Below are positions 40,239 through 45,000 of a stretch of DNA of 45,000 bases, piece by piece. Source of the DNA: Mesostigma viride (lineage: Eukaryota; Streptophyta; Mesostigmatophyceae; Mesostigmatales; Mesostigmataceae); the NCBI GenBank assembly GCA_009746045.1, contig RPFO01000131.1:1624316-1669315 (forward strand), given 5' to 3'. Position numbers and translations under genes: made by a program. The notes beneath the pieces are model-generated. The model ran no database searches and was not told the origin of the DNA. It worked only from the letters and a program-made list of their open reading frames with translations. How positions within the stretch are numbered: the stretch's first letter is position 1; every line of letters begins with the position of its first letter.

Positions 40239-43200
40239 ATGGAGGGCATTGCAGAGAAGCTCGCGGAAATATGCAGGACAGCAGAAGGCCTTCAGAAGTC
40301 ACCTCTCTGCGACGAAGCTCTGCCTGCGTTGTTGAAAGAGCTCAAGGAGATTGTTAAACTATACAAATCCTCTGAAATCATTGATGCGGAGCTGCGACAA
40401 AATTTCGCGAGAGCTGCACGTTCTAGCTGGTGAATTTCTTACCCCTCATTGTGGTATCCAGCAGAGCAGCATTTTTGGAGCTGCTCTGATTTTGAATATT
40501 TTGGTTTGGGATTAACGCACTTGTGTTCTTGCCATCATCGTCTTCCATGCTTGCCTTATGTATTCCATACTTGCCATCTTTGCCATCTTTGCCATCTTTG
40601 CCATCTTTGCAGCAAACCTATACTGTTTTATGACTCCGTCTCGGCGCAATGCGCTAGCCTCACAAATTCATTGTCTGCATTTTGTTTTGGATGTTTTTTG
40701 TTCAAGTCCATTATCATAATGCCATATATTTATAGAGTATCGGCCTTGTTGTTGGTAATAAGTGCCTTCCGCTCCCCGGGGGTGATCGAGCAACTAATGC
40801 CTCGAATTTTGTTTTGCGACACAGGAATGCGGCGGTGGCAATTTTCAACGCCAAAGGCATGCAAGTAAACGAGGAGCAAGCGCTGTTACGGCAATACTCC
40901 GTAGCGTTGCAGGATATCGGCAATGGGAATTCTGCGCTCGATGAGGGGTCAACCAAGCAGTTGGTTTGGTCTTTATTCAAAACGGTACACATCCTTTTTT
41001 TAGTTTTCTTGCCTTCTTTTCTCCCGTTTTTCATGTTGCCAAGTGATTTTGATCAGCGAAATAAACAGTCTGACCCTTACTATAAAATTAGCATCTGCAA
41101 AGCACATAATCTTTTTTTGCTTTCAACAGCTTTTTTGCTATATTGCCTTCCTTCCCCGCATTGCCATGCCTGTCTACCCTGCCAGGGCTGGGCCTGGTAC
41201 AAACTGGACAAGAATGAGATCGCCGAGAGCTTCCTCGCGCGCGCGACCGAGCTCCTCTCCAAGGACAGCGGCCTACCAGGCCGCTCTCAGAAGACCATCG
41301 CCACCGAGATCGATGTCCTCGAGTGCCGTGCGGCTGTCGCCTGGGTTCTGCGCCAGCGGCCGCTCGCCTGCAGCCTCCTCGGCCGTGCCCTCACCCTGGT
41401 AGACGAGCTGGCAGGGGGGCCCAAGTTTGACAAGACCATGCAGCTATCCGTCCGCTACTATGGCCTCGGAAAGAGTCTATTAACCGGCGAGGACACCCCG
41501 GGCGCGGACGCGGACCACTCCGAGTCCATCCCTTTGCTCGAGCAGGCCTATGAGCTGGCGGCGAGCCAGCTGGCGCCTGGCGGGGCTGGCCCCGAGATGA
41601 CGGACTCGTGGCTTGAATGGGTGCGGGAGCATCTCCAGCGCGTGCTCATCCATTTGGCGGACGCGCACCTGCGGCGCGGGCGGCACGAGAGCGCGATGCG
41701 CGTGCTGAGCAAGCTGGGGACCCTGCAGCTCAAGCCCCACCCGGCCGCCATGCTCATGTCGCTCAAGGCGTACGCAAACATGGGCCGGCTGCAGGTGAGA
41801 GGACACCTGTTTTGTGTCCCTGGTGAGCCTGGTGAACCAGGCATTTTTGTGTCCGGCTCACCGTCGTTTCTTGATCCTAGCATTCCTTGCAAGCCTTGCG
41901 TCTCATGTACAACATGGAGTAATGCCCTGGTTGTGGAGCATCCATCATACTCACTGCTAAACCTTTTAACCGCAGCGGCTGGCTTCTATGGCTTATGAGG
42001 CAGCCGCCCTTTCATCTTCGTCTAACTTTGGTCGTGTTGTCAGTCTTGTCAAGGTGTCCATGTCCCCATTAATGACGACTCTGTCCGTCCACCCTGCATC
42101 CGGTGCCTGGACAAACACCTCTGGGGATCCTGGATCCGTTCCAGCCACTCTGATATCCTCTCCCAGTGCCTGTTTTTGATGTCCACGCCCCCTCTGTATG
42201 CTGGTTCTCTCCATCCCATGGTGCGCAGGAGGCCGAGGGCACCCTGGCGCAGCTGTGCAGTAAGGAGGTCCTCTCCGCCCACGCCGCAACTGTAACCAAG
42301 TGGCTTCTAGACGCCGTCACGCTGCTGGTGTCCTCCTTTGGCGTGCGTGCTCTCCCTTGCCTGCGCCAGCTGGCCGAGCAGCCCGGCGTGGGTGAACAGC
42401 CGGACATCGTGCTGGCGTTGCTAGAGCAGGCGTGCGGGGGACCGGCGGCGGATGCCAGTTTCGCTTGTGCAATCGCCGGGAGTGATGCGCGGGTGCGGGC
42501 ACTCAAGGCGGCCTCTGGGACCGACAAGGAACGGTTCCAAGGGAGGGATAAGGATGGGGAGGGGAGGGACAAGGAGCAAGGGGGTGATAAGAATAGGGAC
42601 TACGTTGCCAGGGCTCACGGTCTCCTGTGGAACTTTGCTGTGGATGAGTTCCAAGGCAAGCGGTTTGAGTCAGCCGTCAAGCTGTTCCAGTTGTCATACC
42701 CGCTCCTGGGGGTTGAGGGGGAGGCTGGCAAGGACGGGAGGGGCATCGTGGGGGGGAGAAGCGAGGACCTTGGGGGTGGCTCCACGGCGGACATGCGCAG
42801 CAAGACGTTTCGGAACATCGCGTTGTGCCAGATGGCGGTGAATAAGCTGCAGGATGCTGACCTGGCCGTTCGCACCGCACAGGAGGTAGGCTATCTTCCT
42901 TCTAGTTTTCAAATAGTTTGGTTTGTCCAGATGGCTTGTTGGTGAAGGCTTGTAAGGCATAGGGCGTGGCAGTACTGAATACAGGCTTGTTCTTACCCGA
43001 ATTGGGGCGGCGCAATACAGTCTTCCTGGGGTTGTTTTCCTTGGGTTGCCGTCTCATTGACATTCGTCTCATTGGCATTCGCATGACTAGGGTGGGATTG
43101 GCGTGATTCACCTCTGAGCATGGTTGTAATCTGCTTGCAAGGAGGTGATGATGCTGGGAACTGGCGCTGAGGGATTCCCACACGTTGGCGTGTTTGGGAG

Positions 43201-44261
43201 GGTTACGTCTAAGTTAGGAGGAATCAGAGAGATGCTAGGATAGGTGTGGGGCTGTGCCCCTAGCAGCCTTCCTTGGTTGTTCCTTTGCATGTCACCATAC
43301 CATGGAGGCATCACATTTCTTATCGCACTCCTTCGCACATTCCTTATCTTCATCCCCATGTTTTTTAATCATGCCCTGCCGACCCACAGATCCAGCCGCA
43401 GCCGGTGAACGCGTTCTACGGCATCAAGATCGCGCTCATGAAGAAGGACGTGGGTGAGGCGGAGGCGTGGCTGCAGCAGATGAGGGCCGCACCCGGCAAG
43501 GACGCCACGTAGGTTCAAGCTTGGGCCCGCTGCTGTTGCTGCCGTCTATTGCTTGCGTTGATGGTCATCATTGCGGACATGCATTATTTGGGTTCCATGA
43601 GGTATGTGCATGTTTTGGGTTGAATCAGAGGGCCTAGGTGTTGCGGAGACATGGTGGCAAGCAGATGTCCTTCCATATGGTAAAAGAGATCAATTCAGTC
43701 GTCTTTTAATAGTCTGTTGAGTATTCTCTGGTGTCTGCAAGCGCCGTACCATTGTTGGCGTGCTTTTGTTTCCTTGGTTCGACGGAGTACTTCAACCTCT
43801 TTCTTTTCTTGTCCCCGATACCTTTTGCGCTGACGTTTTTGTGGTAGGTAATGTAAGAACCTTCTTGTGACTTCGCTCGATGCTGGCAGCTGGATGGACC
43901 ATCGTCGCATTTTTACAGTATCCAGCTTCATTGGTTTTAAACAGGATTTCTGAGACTTCATGGATGAAATGAAACGTGCCCCTTGTATCAAGGCCGTAAA
44001 TGCAGACCTTGATAGGCTAGAAGGCATTGCTAAAGCAGGGTTAGTTCATTGGACTGACCTGCCTGATGTCCTGAAGGGCTGGCATTACGACCATGGCTAT
44101 CGAATGTGCCAACGGCATGTGGATGGATCGCTGCATGCCCTGGTGAAACGTCCTTGTTCCACCTCAACTAACACTTTTACGTGCCGATCCCTCCCTGCAT
44201 GTGTGTTGCCACAGGATGGTATCTGAGCTGCACAGCTTCTATGCCTTGGCTGCACATGAAG
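40239..44261 (+). CDS. ZIP4: SPO22/ZIP4/TEX11-type meiotic TPR protein (partial, at least 6 exons)
   Basis: Exons: 40239-40429, 40825-40984, 41186-41794, 42229-42885, 43390-43508, 44215-44261 (phases 2,0,0,0,2,1), about 595 aa so far. The start MEGIAEKLAEICRTAEGL leads into the exon 1/2 joint SSWNAAVAIFNAKG, matching the conserved 'LWN' start of the SPO22 domain. GWAWYKLDKNEIAESFLARATELLSK, AAVAWVLRQRPLACSLLGRA, HLADAHLRRGRHESAMRVL, QPVNAFYGIKIALMKKDVGEAEAWL and SELHSFYALAAHE fit successive TPR-like helices of plant ZIP4. Family members are about 900 aa, so the last third lies past the window. Known role: ZMM protein that promotes class I crossovers and synaptonemal complex assembly at meiotic chromosomes. 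A charged low-complexity insert (KDGEGRDKEQGGDKNRD) sits in exon 4. The intron 40985-41185 is 201 bp and happens to be open in frame. An exon after 44261 was not resolved. Confidence 0.85.
42886..43389. other. ZIP4 intron 4
   Basis: AT-richer, donor GAG|gtaggc, acceptor gacccacag. Minus-strand open frames here are not supported. Confidence 0.6.
43509..44214. other. ZIP4 intron 5
   Basis: Donor gtaggt, acceptor tgccacag. Contains an open stretch from 43960 (MDEMKRAPCIKAVNADLDRL...) that fits no SPO22 block and has no matching splice phase; it may be a fragment of a mobile element. Confidence 0.5.
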
Positions 44262-45000
44262 GTGAGTAAAGCCAGATCCATAGTGAGACTCCCTTATCTA
44301 TTTTGGCATGTCCGTGTAGTTAGTGTATCAGCATTGTTGTCTCCTTGGTATCAGCATAGTTGCAACTGTAGGTACGTGGTCGTAATGCTCACAACTTCGT
44401 TTCTGCATGCATTAAACCAGATTCAAGATCGCGCAGCACGCAGGAGTCCGTGTGGTGTTTTGATGTGGGGACTATTTCACTACAGGCTGTTCCATCATAT
44501 TTGACATGGGAGGGCCTGCGCTGTGGCGATACTCAGATGTTTCAAGTGGCATACCTCCCAAGTCCACACGCGCATATGCCTCTGCATTCGGCCTTTTTTT
44601 CCGCGTTTCCCCTTGCACCGGCGAGTAAGTCCTTATCAGCAGCCCTGATTTCTCATGCACTTCCTGAAGGTATCCAGCCTATCATGCCATGCTAATTTCT
44701 GTGCCCCTTTCCTACGGCATGCTGGTGATGCTTGTCTTCACTGCTAAGTGCCACTACATGCATGACACGGCTCCTCTTCCGTACTGCCAAACACATGGCC
44801 CCTCTTCCCGGCTACCTCATCGTGACGTGGCTGCCCTGCTCCATCTGACGTGCACAACTGCTGCCTGCCCCCTCAACATACACACTGGCTGCCCTTTCCT
44901 CACAGCCACACAGTTGCCATGCCCCACCAGACACACACACACACGGGCTGTTTTGCCCCCTCACCACACACGCTGTCTGCCGTACCCCCCTTGTACACAC
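44262..45000. other. Right edge: unresolved continuation of the ZIP4 gene
   Basis: Possible acceptors at 44420 (aaaccag) and 44675 (atccag) give frames that I cannot match to SPO22. The last 150 bp are CA- and GCC-rich low complexity with a short ACAC run near 44932. Treated as intron. Confidence 0.35.

Noticed and set aside
41043-41185. Continuous ORF 40814-41998 taken as a single exon
   Set aside because: The 201-bp middle part is AT-rich with hydrophobic runs, is bounded by gtacac...ctgccag, and has no family match, unlike the sequence on both sides.
43960-44226. Frame MDEMKRAPCIKAVNADLDRL... as a ZIP4 exon
   Set aside because: Does not resemble SPO22 blocks and no splice phase fits between exons 5 and 6.

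Overview
The window is nuclear DNA of a eukaryote with intron-rich genes, most likely a unicellular green alga or a similar protist with a repeat-laden genome. The evidence is spliced genes with GT-AG introns of about 90 bp to 4 kb, GC-rich exons in AT-richer or low-complexity surroundings, a mitochondrial co-chaperone, an ER translocon subunit and a meiosis gene, and many eukaryotic transposons. The lineage call is an inference: no rRNA, tRNA or organelle marker was found. None of the genes is a single long ORF. I assembled them by joining exons at GT/AG borders with matching phase.

Layout, left to right. 175-1059 (-): 5' part of an HSCB/JAC1-type iron-sulfur co-chaperone. 2086-5102 (+): complete four-exon RAB5IF/OPTI-like small ER membrane protein, head-to-head with the first gene. 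5855-12039: a TTAA-flanked, piggyBac-like inverted-repeat element that holds a decayed non-LTR (LINE) retrotransposon and two more LINE 3' ends that share a covarying hairpin. 13269-21440 (+): an eight-exon gene for a protein of about 510 aa with a DPF/NPF cluster and three ankyrin repeats, each repeat exactly one 99-nt phase-0 exon. Its introns hold a TA-flanked MITE and a hAT-type element with a perfect 8-bp target duplication. 21450-26100: LINE remnants in both orientations, an ATGG/GTGG tetranucleotide array and a duplicated repeat. 26126-37453 (-): an eight-exon gene for a coiled-coil protein of about 1,380 aa with an IQ motif and a Glu-Pro dipeptide tail; its introns hold a 2.1-kb homopurine satellite and a second TTAA-flanked MITE. 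About 38941-39296 (-): weak gene candidate. 40239-44261 and beyond (+): N-terminal two thirds of a SPO22/ZIP4/TEX11 meiotic TPR protein that runs off the right edge.

The genes are housekeeping or cell-structure genes with no sign of an operon-like system. The most unusual pattern is that at five independent exons a tandem repeat starts at, or within a few bases of, the 5' splice site, and in two of them the repeat copies the donor itself. Other points of interest are the exon-per-repeat ankyrin architecture, the LINE hairpin covariation, and the TTAA element with internal 18-bp palindromes and a cysteine-rich reading frame.
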